In this document: piece after piece, positions 35,386 to 43,810 of the stretch
Numbering within the stretch: the first letter of the stretch is position 1
Layout of the letters: every line of letters starts with the position of its first letter
Assembly (NCBI RefSeq): GCF_002960425.1
Contig: NZ_POIZ01000087.1
Location: forward strand, 1-64,000
From: Streptococcus suis
GTDB lineage: Bacteria > Bacillota > Bacilli > Lactobacillales > Streptococcaceae
DNA: 64,000 nt
Direction of reading: 5' to 3'
Position numbers and translations under genes: made by a program
The notes under the pieces: model-generated
What the model was told of the DNA's origin: nothing
The model's input: the letters and a program-made list of their open reading frames with translations, nothing else
The model's database searches: none

Positions 35386-36138
35386 ATGTTATTAGAAATC
35401 AATCATTTAGAAAAAGTTTACCGCACGCGCTTTTCAAAAGAGGAAACTCGTGCCTTGCAAGATGTGGATTTTAAGGTAGAAGAGGGCGAGTTTATCGCTA
35501 TCATGGGGGAAAGTGGTTCTGGTAAGACGACTTTGCTCAACATTCTAGCAACCCTGGACAAGCCGACGAGGGGCTCTGTTATCTTAAACAATCAGGATAT
35601 TACGAAAATCAAGGAAAGCAAGCTGGCAGATTTCCGTTTGCGCAACCTAGGCTTTGTCTTCCAAGATTTTAATCTCTTGGATACCCTGTCCATCCAAGAC
35701 AATATCTTTTTACCTCTGGTATTGGCCCGTACCAGCCATGAGGAAATGGAAAAACGGTTGAAAGTTTTGGCGCCAAAACTGCGGATTCAGGACTTGCTGA
35801 AAAAACGTCCCTTTGAACTATCTGGTGGACAAAAGCAGCGCGTGGCCATTGCCCGTAGCTTGATTACCCAGCCACAGATTGTTCTAGCGGACGAACCGAC
35901 GGCTGCCCTAGATTACCGCAATTCGGAAGACTTGCTGAATTTGTTTGAAGACATCAACTTAGACGGGCAAACCATTCTCATGGTGACTCACTCAGCCAAC
36001 GCAGCTAGTCATGCTAAGCGAGTACTCTTTATCAAGGACGGGCGGATTTTCCATCAACTATACAAGGCAGGCAAGAGCAATCAAGACTTTGCCAAGGAAA
36101 TTTCGCTCAATATGTCTGCACTTTTAGGGGGTGAGTAG
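35386..36138 (+). CDS. BceA-type ABC transporter ATP-binding protein
   Basis: 250 residues: Walker [14 protein letters not shown]-loop [10 protein letters not shown], signature [15 protein letters not shown], Walker [12 protein letters not shown], His-loop VTHSANAA. It partners the FtsX-type permease starting at the next nucleotide. BceAB-type systems remove peptide antibiotics from lipid targets and signal to their own kinase. Confidence 0.92.
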   Translation: MLLEINHLEKVYRTRFSKEETRALQDVDFKVEEGEFIAIMGESGSGKTTLLNILATLDKPTRGSVILNNQDITKIKESKLADFRLRNLGFVFQDFNLLDTLSIQDNIFLPLVLARTSHEEMEKRLKVLAPKLRIQDLLKKRPFELSGGQKQRVAIARSLITQPQIVLADEPTAALDYRNSEDLLNLFEDINLDGQTILMVTHSANAASHAKRVLFIKDGRIFHQLYKAGKSNQDFAKEISLNMSALLGGE

Positions 36139-38109
36139 ATGTTTTACCTCAAACTTGCTGGGCAAAATATCCGAAAATCCATGGGTGTTTTTGCTCCCTT
36201 TGTTTTAGCTAGTCTTGTGCTATTTACTCTGATTTGTTCCATGTTCTTACTCATGCTCAGTCCAGTTATGGAGACCATGGGCTCTGGTGCCGTTTCTATC
36301 GGTCTTGGTGTTGTTGTTCTGACCATTTTCTCGGTCATTATGGAGATTTATAGTTTTAATTTCCTGATGAAACAACGGGCGAGGGAATTTGGTCTCTATA
36401 ACATGCTGGGGATGAACAAGAAAAAAGTAGCCTTGATAGCCAGCCTAGAATTGATGATGATATTCTTACTGGTTGTGGTTCTTGGTTCTGTCTTAGCTGG
36501 TGTGTTCGCAAATGTTCTCTACTTGATTTTTGTCAATCTAACAAATTATAGTGATTTGCATTTTGGAATTGCACCTCTGGCCTTTGTCATGACCGCCTTT
36601 CTCTTTGCTGGTATCTTCTTTCTCTTGGAATTGCTGGCTATTCGGACCATTGGCAAGACCAGTCCACTGATTTTGTTCCGAGCTAGTGAAAAAGGGGAGA
36701 AGGAGCCACGTGGGAATCTTCTCTTGGCTGCTCTTGGTGTCCTTAGCCTAGGCGTTGGCTACTACCTGTCACTTTCTTCTCAATCTGCAGGAGTTGCTGT
36801 CATCTATCGTTTCTTTATCGCTGTTCTCTTTGTCATTGCGGGGACATATCTGTTCTACATCAGCTTTATGACTTGGTATTTGAAGGCTCGGCGGAAAAAC
36901 AAACGCTATTTTTACACGCCAGAGCATTTCATTACCACATCGCAGATGATTTTTCGGATGAAGCAACATGCAACAGGTTTGGCCAATATTACACTGCTTG
37001 CGGTCATGGCCTTTGTTACCATTGCGACAACTACTTCTCTCTATACAGGCATGACCAATATGACCAGTGGACTTTATCCAAAGGAAACATCCATTACCTA
37101 TCACGTTGCGAATAGAAGTCAGGGTGAAATGGCCTTCCAGCAATCGGTGCTCAGCCATTTTCCAGAAAAAGCCAATGACAGCTTATCTTATCTGACCTAT
37201 CAAGCTGGTCTAGTCTATGATGGTGGTAGTGAGATTGTCATTAGTCCGGAAACCATTACCAATCCAGACTTTAGCAAAATGGCTTATACTTACTTCATCA
37301 CTCAAGATGACTTCAGGAAGTTGGGCAATGACTTGCCAGAGCTGGCTGTCAATCAAGTAGCCTTTATCCGTCCAAGTGAAATGCCATCGCTAGAGAAAGT
37401 CACTTTGGGAGATAGTACTTTCGAGAATGTAGTAAATCTTGATACAGCTATTTTCCCTGATATTACTAATACGCTCAATGCTGCCGTCATGGTGGTTAGC
37501 GATGATAGTGTTCTACAAACTATTCGTAGCTATTATGAATCAAATAATCCTCAAGGCTATCAGGTTAGTCTGGACTACCGTATCTTTACCGACTTGACTG
37601 ATGAAGAAGTGCTCTCTCTTGGAGAGCAGGCAGGCGATATGTATCATATTCTGGATGAAAATGGAGAATACCTAGGAAATGCCATGCAGAAAACAGACTT
37701 CAATAATATGATCATGGGTTTCACAGGTGGTTTCCTCTTTACAGGCTTTTTGTTGGGCATTAGTTTCTTGCTGGGTGCTGCCCTGATTATCTACTACAAG
37801 CAGTATTCGGAGGGGCATGAGGACAAGAAATCCTACAAGATTTTACAGGAAGTGGGGATGAGCCAGCAGGCTGTCAAGAAAACTATCAACTCTCAAACGC
37901 TTTTGGTCTTCTTTATGCCACTGGCTATGGCAACCCTGCACTTTGTCGTCGCCCTAGTCATGCTCAAACAAATGTTGATGATGTTCGGTGTGGTTTCTTC
38001 CAGCATGATTTACACGGTTAGTGGAATTACATTGTTGGCAGTCGCCTTGATCTACTTTGTCATCTACAAGTGGACCAGTCGGACCTATTATCGCATTATT
38101 GAACGGTAG
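36139..38109 (+). CDS. BceB-type ABC transporter permease
   Basis: 656 residues: one N-terminal helix cluster, about ten transmembrane segments, and a large extracellular domain (~200 residues) between helices 7 and 8 (around residues 310-520), the BceB hallmark that binds peptide and sets specificity. FtsX domains lie at both ends. It directly follows bceA. The stem at 38109-38148 is a weak terminator. Confidence 0.9.
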   Translation: MFYLKLAGQNIRKSMGVFAPFVLASLVLFTLICSMFLLMLSPVMETMGSGAVSIGLGVVVLTIFSVIMEIYSFNFLMKQRAREFGLYNMLGMNKKKVALIASLELMMIFLLVVVLGSVLAGVFANVLYLIFVNLTNYSDLHFGIAPLAFVMTAFLFAGIFFLLELLAIRTIGKTSPLILFRASEKGEKEPRGNLLLAALGVLSLGVGYYLSLSSQSAGVAVIYRFFIAVLFVIAGTYLFYISFMTWYLKARRKNKRYFYTPEHFITTSQMIFRMKQHATGLANITLLAVMAFVTIATTTSLYTGMTNMTSGLYPKETSITYHVANRSQGEMAFQQSVLSHFPEKANDSLSYLTYQAGLVYDGGSEIVISPETITNPDFSKMAYTYFITQDDFRKLGNDLPELAVNQVAFIRPSEMPSLEKVTLGDSTFENVVNLDTAIFPDITNTLNAAVMVVSDDSVLQTIRSYYESNNPQGYQVSLDYRIFTDLTDEEVLSLGEQAGDMYHILDENGEYLGNAMQKTDFNNMIMGFTGGFLFTGFLLGISFLLGAALIIYYKQYSEGHEDKKSYKILQEVGMSQQAVKKTINSQTLLVFFMPLAMATLHFVVALVMLKQMLMMFGVVSSSMIYTVSGITLLAVALIYFVIYKWTSRTYYRIIER

Positions 38110-38152
38110 AAGAAGTCTCGCTTATGCGGGATTTCTTGATTTTTTTAGGAAA

Positions 38153-38172
38153 TGGTGTTACAATAGTAATAC
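38153..38172 (+). promoter_or_regulatory. Operator palindrome of the second RelBE-like pair
   Basis: GGTGTTAC-aata-GTAATACC, eight-bp arms with one mismatch, overlapping a TACAAT -10 and just before the antitoxin ribosome site. Confidence 0.6.
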
Positions 38173-38199
38173 CAACGGAATACTAGAAGAGGTGCGAAA

Positions 38200-38451
38200 A
38201 TGGCAGCTATTACATTGAAAGTTTCTGAGCAGGACAAGCTCTTTATGCAGGCTATGGCAAAGTTTGAAGGTGTCAGCTTGTCAGAACTCATTCGGACTAA
38301 AACGCTTGAAGCCCTTGAAGACGAGTACGATGCGCGTGTGGCAGACACCGCTCTGGCTGAATACGAGGCTGACTTGGCGAATGGAATTGAGCCGATTAGC
38401 TGGGAGGAGATGTTGGAAGAGTTGGGGTTGACGGATGAAGACCAGTTATAA
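38200..38451 (+). CDS. RelB/DUF6290-like ribbon-helix-helix antitoxin
   Basis: 83 residues, GAGGTG ribosome site. N-terminal AAITLKVSEQDKLFMQAMAK ribbon-helix-helix, then an acidic C-terminal arm. It overlaps the toxin by 17 nt. The pair is inserted between the BceAB transporter and its regulator genes. Confidence 0.85.
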   Translation: MAAITLKVSEQDKLFMQAMAKFEGVSLSELIRTKTLEALEDEYDARVADTALAEYEADLANGIEPISWEEMLEELGLTDEDQL

Positions 38452-38701
38452 ACTCGTACCAACCTGTCGTTTTATCAAACAGTTGAAAAAACTGGACAAA
38501 TTTACTCAAAAACAGATTACCAACTACCTGTCCAGTCATGTGACTGACAACCCCAGACAATACGGAAAAGCCTTGACTGCCAATCGTTCTGGCCAATGGC
38601 GCTATCGCATCGGTAATTACAGGGTTATCGTCAGCATTGAGGATGATAAATTGATTGTAACTGCCCTTGAAGTCGGGCATCGAAAAGAAGTATATAAATA
38701 A
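38435..38701 (+). CDS. RelE/YafQ-like toxin
   Basis: 88 residues: YKLVPTCRFIKQLKKLDKFT, then ANRSGQWRYRIGNYRVIVS and EVGHRKEVYK at the end, conserved in RelE-family ribosome-dependent endonucleases. AAAAGCCA/TGGCTTTT stem (38701-38728) follows. Confidence 0.85.
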   Translation: MKTSYKLVPTCRFIKQLKKLDKFTQKQITNYLSSHVTDNPRQYGKALTANRSGQWRYRIGNYRVIVSIEDDKLIVTALEVGHRKEVYK

Positions 38702-38733
38702 AAAGCCAAGACCTGTGTCCTGGCTTTTACAGA

Positions 38734-39408
38734 ATGAAGATGATGAAAAAAGAAAAGATTTATATTGTTGAAGATGATGAGATGATTGTCCAACTCTTGA
38801 AGCAACATTTGGGAAAATCTTATCAGGTAGAGAGTGTGCAGAATTTCCGAGCTGTCAGTCAGGAAGTGGCAGAAATCAAACCAGACTTGGTGCTGATGGA
38901 CATTAGCCTGCCCTATTACAACGGTTTTTATTGGACAACGGAAATCCGTAAAACCATGACCATGCCCATTATCTTTATCTCCTCTAGCGATGACGAGATG
39001 AATGCGGTCATGGCTATGAACATGGGTGGCGATGATTTTGTTTCCAAGCCTTTTTCTCTAGGGATTTTGGATGCCAAAATCGGTGCCTTCCTGCGTCGGG
39101 TCAATCAATTCAGCAAATCAACTGACTTGTCTATCGATCAATTCCAGCTTAGTCTGGACGGGCGTTTTTCAAGCGAATCGGAACAGGTTCAGCTTTCACC
39201 TACTGAAACCAAAATTTTATCCACCTTACTAGAACGACAAGGGCAGATTGTCAGTAAGGAAGAACTCTTGGAAAAACTCTGGGAAAATGAAGAATTTATC
39301 GATCAGAATACGCTCAATGTCAACATGACCCGTCTGCGTAAGAAGGTGAGTGAGGTTGGTTTTGACCGTATTCATACTGTTCGTGGCGTGGGGTACCTGG
39401 TCAAATGA
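38734..39408 (+). CDS. BceR-type OmpR-family response regulator
   Basis: 224 residues (start at 38734, 38740 or 38743). Receiver domain with YIVEDDEMIV acidic pocket, phospho-Asp in LVLMDISLPYYNG and FVSKPFS Lys; C-terminal winged helix (RLRKKVSEVGFDRIHTVRGV). It probably binds the TTACA-N4-TGTAA boxes at 33755 and 34739. It overlaps the kinase gene by 4 nt. Confidence 0.92.
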   Translation: MKMMKKEKIYIVEDDEMIVQLLKQHLGKSYQVESVQNFRAVSQEVAEIKPDLVLMDISLPYYNGFYWTTEIRKTMTMPIIFISSSDDEMNAVMAMNMGGDDFVSKPFSLGILDAKIGAFLRRVNQFSKSTDLSIDQFQLSLDGRFSSESEQVQLSPTETKILSTLLERQGQIVSKEELLEKLWENEEFIDQNTLNVNMTRLRKKVSEVGFDRIHTVRGVGYLVK

Positions 39409-40346
39409 TAGCAAAATTTATCCGAGAATACCGTAGTTTTTATTTCGCCTATCTGGTCTTGGCTGGTAGTTTTATCTTGCTCTTTTTACTTTACAAACTG
39501 CCCACCGAATTCCTGCAAAACGCTCTGCTATTGTCCCTAACCCTCTTAATCCTTCTGACTGCAGGGCTTTTCTGGAAGTTTCGCAACCGCATGAGAGCCT
39601 TGGAAGACTATGTCCATGAAGAAGCTTTGCCCCTGCTGAATAAGCCTGTGGACCTTGCCTATCTCAACTTGATTGAGGCGGAGAAGGAGGCGACGCGGGA
39701 GCAGCTCTTGGATTATAAGTCACGGGAAGAGGACCTGCAAGCTATGGTCAAAATGTGGTCCCACCAGATGAAAGTGCCTCTGGCTGCCCTGTCTTTAATG
39801 AGCCAGACTGACAATCTCAATCAGAAAGATGTCGATCATCAGCTCTTGCGCTTGGATAATTACATGGCCAATCTCCTCAACTACCTCAAGCTGACCAATC
39901 ATGCCAGTGATTTTCGTTTTGAGCAGGTGGAAGTAAGAGAAGTGGTGGTGGATTTGGTCAAAAAATACCGCAATCAGTTCTTGCAAAAGGATATTTCAGT
40001 GACCATCGATGGAAATTGGCTACTGAAAACCGACAGAAAATGGCTCAGTTTTGCCTTGTCACAGATTATTGACAATGCCCTCAAGTACAATAAGACTGGT
40101 GGTAAGGTGGCCATTGAATTGAATGAGGGAATTTCCATTTCCGATACGGGAATTGGCATTTTGGCAGAAGACATTCCACGCCTGTTTGATGAGGGATTTA
40201 CAGGTTTTAATGGCCGTGAACACCAAAAAGCGACAGGTTTTGGGCTTTATTTGACAAAGCGTATTCTAAGTCAATTAGATTTAGGCATTACAGTGGAAAG
40301 CCGAGTAGACGTCGGCACCACTGTAACCATCACCAAAGTACAGTAG
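39405..40346 (+). CDS. BceS-type intramembrane-sensing histidine kinase
   Basis: 313 residues. Two N-terminal helices (about 14-32 and 38-56) with almost no extracellular loop, then H-box MWSHQMKVPLAAL (His120), N-box QIIDNALKYN, G-boxes DTGIG and GFGLYL. Such kinases sense drugs through the BceAB permease. A CTGTAC hairpin with five T (40337-40360) terminates the unit. Confidence 0.92.
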   Translation: MIAKFIREYRSFYFAYLVLAGSFILLFLLYKLPTEFLQNALLLSLTLLILLTAGLFWKFRNRMRALEDYVHEEALPLLNKPVDLAYLNLIEAEKEATREQLLDYKSREEDLQAMVKMWSHQMKVPLAALSLMSQTDNLNQKDVDHQLLRLDNYMANLLNYLKLTNHASDFRFEQVEVREVVVDLVKKYRNQFLQKDISVTIDGNWLLKTDRKWLSFALSQIIDNALKYNKTGGKVAIELNEGISISDTGIGILAEDIPRLFDEGFTGFNGREHQKATGFGLYLTKRILSQLDLGITVESRVDVGTTVTITKVQ

Positions 40347-40365
40347 AAGCTGTACTTTTTCCTTT

Positions 40366-40393
40366 TGAAAGCGTTTTGATTTTGTGATATACT
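40366..40393 (+). promoter_or_regulatory. cre-like site and promoter of the hexomutase gene
   Basis: TGAAAGCGTTTTGA (40366-40379) fits the CcpA cre consensus except at the next-to-last base, 8 nt before TATACT (40388-40393). Suggests carbon catabolite control. Confidence 0.5.
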
Positions 40394-40421
40394 GAAACTA
40401 CTAGAAAATCAGGAGGTTACT

Positions 40422-41930
40422 ATGTCACACCATCATGTTTTGCAAAACGGATCGGATATTCGTGGAATTGCTATCGCTACAGATGAATATGCTGTCAATC
40501 TCACTCCACAGGCTACCAAGGAAGTGGTTCGCGGACTTGTTCATTGGCTAACTCAGAAGCCAGAACTGGCGCAGGCCTATCAGGAAGGACAGCTCAAGAT
40601 TGGTATCGGTCGAGATAGCCGCCTCAGCGGTCCAGACCTGGTTGCCGCCTTCACAGAAGAAGCGGTGCGTTTGGGCGTTCAGCTGTTCGACTTCGGTATG
40701 GCCACTACGCCAGCCCTCTTCATGAGCACCCAGTATCCGCAGTTCAAGTGCCACGCTAGTGTCATGATCACTGCTAGCCACCTGCCTTATTACTTCAACG
40801 GCATTAAGATTTTTTCGGAAAATGGCGGAGCAGAGCACGAAGATATTGACTTCATCCTCTCGCATAGTGAAGACTTGCCAGCTTCATCCCTTGGAAGTGT
40901 GACCACCGCAGACCTGATTACGCCTTATGCCCAAGACTTAGTTGGCAAAATTCGTACCGCTTGTGGCGAACAAGAAAAACCACTGACAGGTCTCAATATC
41001 ATCGTCGATGCTGGAAATGGTGCAGGAGGATTCTTTGCTGAGAAAGTGTTGGCAGAGCTAGGAGCAGATACCACAGGCTCACAATTCCTAGACCCAGACG
41101 GAACTTTTCCAAATCACGTTCCAAACCCTGATAACAAGGAAGCTATGGAAAGCATTCGTCAGGCTGTCTTGAAGCAAGGTGCAGATCTTGGTATTATCTT
41201 TGATACCGATGTTGACCGTGCAGCACTAGTGACCAAGTCCGGTCAAATACTCAATCGTAACAACCTGATTGCCGTGCTTAGCCAGATTATCCTAGCTGAA
41301 CATCCAGGAACCAGCATTGTGACTAATTCCCCAACGACTGAACACCTTAAGGTCTTTATAGAAAGTCTGGGAGGCAAACAAATTCGCTATATTTCAGGCT
41401 ATCGTAATGTCATCAACCGTGCCATTTTAGCAAACCAAGAGGGAGTTGATTGCCAGTTGGCTATCGAAACTTCTGGACATGCCGCCTTTAAAGAGAATTA
41501 CTTCCTCGATGACGGGACCTATGTGGCGGCTAAGATTCTCATGCTCTTACCCAAGCTACAAGCGGAAGGCAAGTCCTTGGACGACTTGATTGCCCAGCTC
41601 AAGCAACCACTTGAAACCCAAGAAGTGCGGTTCAAGCTGGAAGCTACAAACTATCGAGCACTTGGTGAACAAGTCATTGCTGATCTCAGAAATACCAACC
41701 TCGAAGGCTTTGCTTTTAACCCAGAAAACGAAGAAGGAGTGCGATTTGACCTGACTGAGCCTTATGGTGACGGCTGGCTCTTGCTCCGTATGAGCCTCCA
41801 CGAGCCACTCTTGGTCTTGCAGGTGGAAAACGACCAGACCGGACACATACCTGCCGTTTTACGAACACTCTCAGCCTTTTTGGACCAGTACCCAGCAGTC
41901 AATCAGGAAAAATTGAAGGAATTAATTTAG
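40422..41930 (+). CDS. Phosphohexomutase (phosphoglucomutase/phosphomannomutase family)
   Basis: 502 residues, four alpha-D-phosphohexomutase domains. Phosphoserine loop ITASHLPYYFNGIK (Leu where most enzymes have Asn), metal site DTDVDRAA, sugar loop and C-terminal phosphate-binding part. It interconverts hexose 1- and 6-phosphates; substrate preference is uncertain. AGGAGG precedes the ATG. Confidence 0.85.
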   Translation: MSHHHVLQNGSDIRGIAIATDEYAVNLTPQATKEVVRGLVHWLTQKPELAQAYQEGQLKIGIGRDSRLSGPDLVAAFTEEAVRLGVQLFDFGMATTPALFMSTQYPQFKCHASVMITASHLPYYFNGIKIFSENGGAEHEDIDFILSHSEDLPASSLGSVTTADLITPYAQDLVGKIRTACGEQEKPLTGLNIIVDAGNGAGGFFAEKVLAELGADTTGSQFLDPDGTFPNHVPNPDNKEAMESIRQAVLKQGADLGIIFDTDVDRAALVTKSGQILNRNNLIAVLSQIILAEHPGTSIVTNSPTTEHLKVFIESLGGKQIRYISGYRNVINRAILANQEGVDCQLAIETSGHAAFKENYFLDDGTYVAAKILMLLPKLQAEGKSLDDLIAQLKQPLETQEVRFKLEATNYRALGEQVIADLRNTNLEGFAFNPENEEGVRFDLTEPYGDGWLLLRMSLHEPLLVLQVENDQTGHIPAVLRTLSAFLDQYPAVNQEKLKELI

Positions 41931-41970
41931 ATTTAAGAGAAAAAGGGGTAAGTTTTCACTTACTCCTTGA

Positions 41971-41999
41971 TTTGTTTACATAATTTATATTACGCAAAG
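41971..41999 (-). repeat. 24-bp semi-palindromic repeat, terminus family
   Basis: TTTGTTTACATAATTTATAT followed by TACGCAAA. Related copies: 26087-26114, 27605-27630, 45553-45581 and 48433-48457. It lies between the convergent hexomutase and xerS genes. Confidence 0.65.
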
Positions 42000-43073
42000 T
42001 TATAATTTATCCAGAGCATTTTTTTGCTCATCGTTGACGATATGGGTATAGAGGTCAGTGACTTGGGTATTGGCATGGCCCAGTTGGTGACTGACCAGAA
42101 CTTGCGACTTGGTGGCGTCGTAGAGCCGTGTTGCCAAGGTATGACGGAGTTTGTGGGGGGTTACGCGTATCTTGAAGTCCGCAGAATACTTAGCCACCAT
42201 TTTCTCAATGGAAGAAGCGTCGATGCGGTTAGGCAGACCACGGTACTCAGACAGGAAAAAGGCCGTATCCGTTTTTTCAGCCTTATAGCGTTGCTGGCGA
42301 ATGCCCATGTAGGCTTCTAAGTAAGGCTTAGCAAACCCAGCCACATTGACCGAGTCACGCTTGCCACCTTTACGCGTTACCTCAATCATCATCATCTTGA
42401 GGTTGACATCACGGAGGTCCAGATTGACCGCCTCAGACAGACGAACACCAGATGCCAAGAGAAGTGCCAAAATCGCCAAGTCCCGTTCCTTGTTTTTTTG
42501 GAAGGAGGAGAGGGCACGTTTGGACAGCTTAACCTGGTATTCCTTGTCCACATAGTCCAAAAACTCCATCGTTTCATCGCCCAAAAAGAGTTTCTGCTTG
42601 ATATTCTCCGCCCGAGCCGCCAAAGTTTCCTTCTTCTTCTTGGTGGACACCTTCTTCATGACATTGCGGTAGAAGTAGGGCTCGCCCTGCTCGTTTTCCA
42701 CTTCTTCGGTTAAATACTTGAAGAGACTAGAAAGTGCCGACAGGGTACGGTTAATGGTGGTCTGCGACACACCATTCTGCGTGGTATTAGCGTTCAGTAA
42801 GGGACGCTCCCGCAGATAAAGAATGAAAGCTTCCATATCTTTTTTTGTCAAATGTTCCAGAATATCCAAGGGAATGTCAGCAATCCGTTCCACAGATACC
42901 AAATCCGAATCCTGTAACCATTCAAAAAAACGACGGTATTCTTTCAAGTATTCATACAAAGTTGTAAAACTGTAAGGCACAGACAACTTGGACTGATAAT
43001 ATTCCAAAACATACCAAGGCATGATTTCTTTTAGCTGTTCAATTTTTTCCAATAATAATTCGCGTCTCATCAT
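42000..43073 (-). CDS. xerS: Tyrosine recombinase XerS
   Basis: 356-357 residues (ATG 43073 or, with better spacing from AGGAG, 43070). N-terminal SAM-like DNA-binding domain; catalytic [12 protein letters not shown] (Arg), [11 protein letters not shown] (HxxR), [16 protein letters not shown] (His and nucleophile Tyr). XerS alone resolves chromosome dimers at difSL in streptococci; its substrate lies 50 bp upstream. Confidence 0.95.
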   Translation of the reverse strand: MMRRELLLEKIEQLKEIMPWYVLEYYQSKLSVPYSFTTLYEYLKEYRRFFEWLQDSDLVSVERIADIPLDILEHLTKKDMEAFILYLRERPLLNANTTQNGVSQTTINRTLSALSSLFKYLTEEVENEQGEPYFYRNVMKKVSTKKKKETLAARAENIKQKLFLGDETMEFLDYVDKEYQVKLSKRALSSFQKNKERDLAILALLLASGVRLSEAVNLDLRDVNLKMMMIEVTRKGGKRDSVNVAGFAKPYLEAYMGIRQQRYKAEKTDTAFFLSEYRGLPNRIDASSIEKMVAKYSADFKIRVTPHKLRHTLATRLYDATKSQVLVSHQLGHANTQVTDLYTHIVNDEQKNALDKL

Positions 43074-43122
43074 TTTCTCCTGATTTTAGCTATATGAGTA
43101 GTATAGCATAATCTTATTTAAG

Positions 43123-43153
43123 TTTCAAGAAAATTATAGTTTTTCGGAAAGAT
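43123..43153 (-). other. Chromosome dimer-resolution site difSL
   Basis: 31 bp, reading on the minus strand ATCTTTCCGAAAAACTATAA then TTTTCTTGAAA. One mismatch from the recalled difSL consensus. Adjacent to xerS as in other streptococci; marks the replication terminus. Confidence 0.93.
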
Positions 43154-43226
43154 GTACATAGGGATATTTTTAATATAACCAAAGAATTGCTATATAACTA
43201 GAAATTTTTTTCACGCCCAAAATTTC

Positions 43227-43354
43227 AAAAATCTACATTATTTCACGGTAAACTCAAAATCAACAATTCCATATTTTATTGATAAATTTACATTATTTCA
43301 CTGAAAACTAAAATTTTAGAATTCTGGATATTTTTAAAAAATCTACATTTGAAA
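43227..43354 (+). repeat. Degenerate AT-rich repeats beside dif
   Basis: ATCTACATTATTTCAC (43231-43246), TTTACATTATTTCAC (43287-43301) and ATCTACATTTGAAAA (43340-43354) are spaced about 55 bp apart. The whole 43160-43400 stretch is very AT-rich and has no gene. Confidence 0.5.
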
Positions 43355-43404
43355 ATTTTAAAAATCACTTTTTGGGGGAACTTTTTAAACTAATTTTCTA
43401 TTTA

Positions 43405-43433
43405 AAAAAGCAAGTCAAATTTGACCTGCTTTA
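43405..43433 (-). terminator. Terminator of the dif-proximal small unit
   Basis: AAAGCAGGTCAAATTTGACTTGCTTT forms a long stem with one G-U-type mismatch and runs into six T on the minus strand. Confidence 0.8.
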
Positions 43434-43575
43434 TTTTTTTATATTGAATAAAATCAATAGATAGGCTAAATTCAACTTCGCATTTGTTACATTTCCACTT
43501 GCGATGAATGGTTATATTTTCTAATTGAAATTTAGTTATTGGTAAAAATTTGTTGGTTCTTAATTTAATTAACAT
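43432..43575 (-). CDS. 47-residue basic protein with a CxxC knuckle
   Basis: Starts MLIKLRTNKFLPITKFQLEN and contains KWKCNKCEVEFSLSIDFIQYKK. Its ATG (43575) overlaps the end of the upstream peptide frame, so it would be translated by coupling; no separate strong ribosome site. CNKC suggests half a zinc ribbon. Alternatively, the two frames are one gene split by a +1 shift. Family unrecognised. Confidence 0.5.
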
Positions 43576-43636
43576 TCATCACTAAGTTAAGAAATAACCT
43601 CTTCAATAATTTTGCTGCAATAATACCTTTTATCAT
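43565..43636 (-). CDS. 23-residue cationic amphipathic peptide
   Basis: MIKGIIAAKLLKRLFLNLVM plus NVN. Excellent AAGGAG 8 nt before the ATG and an extended TGG-TATAAT promoter (-10 at 43688-43693). The helix would be amphipathic and basic, recalling small membrane-active or type I toxin peptides, but no family is claimed. First frame of a two-frame unit ending at 43405. Confidence 0.55.
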   Translation of the reverse strand: MIKGIIAAKLLKRLFLNLVMNVN

Positions 43637-43687
43637 TTTAATTCGCTCCTTACTTCACAATCAAATAAAGTTCATTAACTAACTTCT

Positions 43688-43693
43688 ATTATA
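43688..43693 (-). promoter_or_regulatory. Extended -10 of the dif-proximal unit
   Basis: TGTGG-TATAAT on the minus strand, about 50 nt before the 23-residue peptide. -35 is poor (TATTGG at 16 nt). Confidence 0.55.
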
Positions 43694-43737
43694 CCACAAA
43701 TTACAGAGTCCAATATTTGCGTAAAATGTAAGTATTT

Positions 43738-43767
43738 TAAAAAGTCACTACTATTGAGTGACTTTTT
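43738..43767. terminator. Terminator downstream of the Abi gene
   Basis: AAAAAGTCACT and AGTGACTTTTT, a perfect 11-bp stem usable from both sides. Confidence 0.8.
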
Positions 43768-43810
43768 AATACATCTATTTAATATTTAGAAAACAAAGAT
43801 TATTCTAATT

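Noticed and set aside
38145..38462. 105-codon minus-strand frame opposite the second antitoxin
   Set aside because: Shadow of the antitoxin gene, whose promoter, operator and coupling to the toxin are clear.
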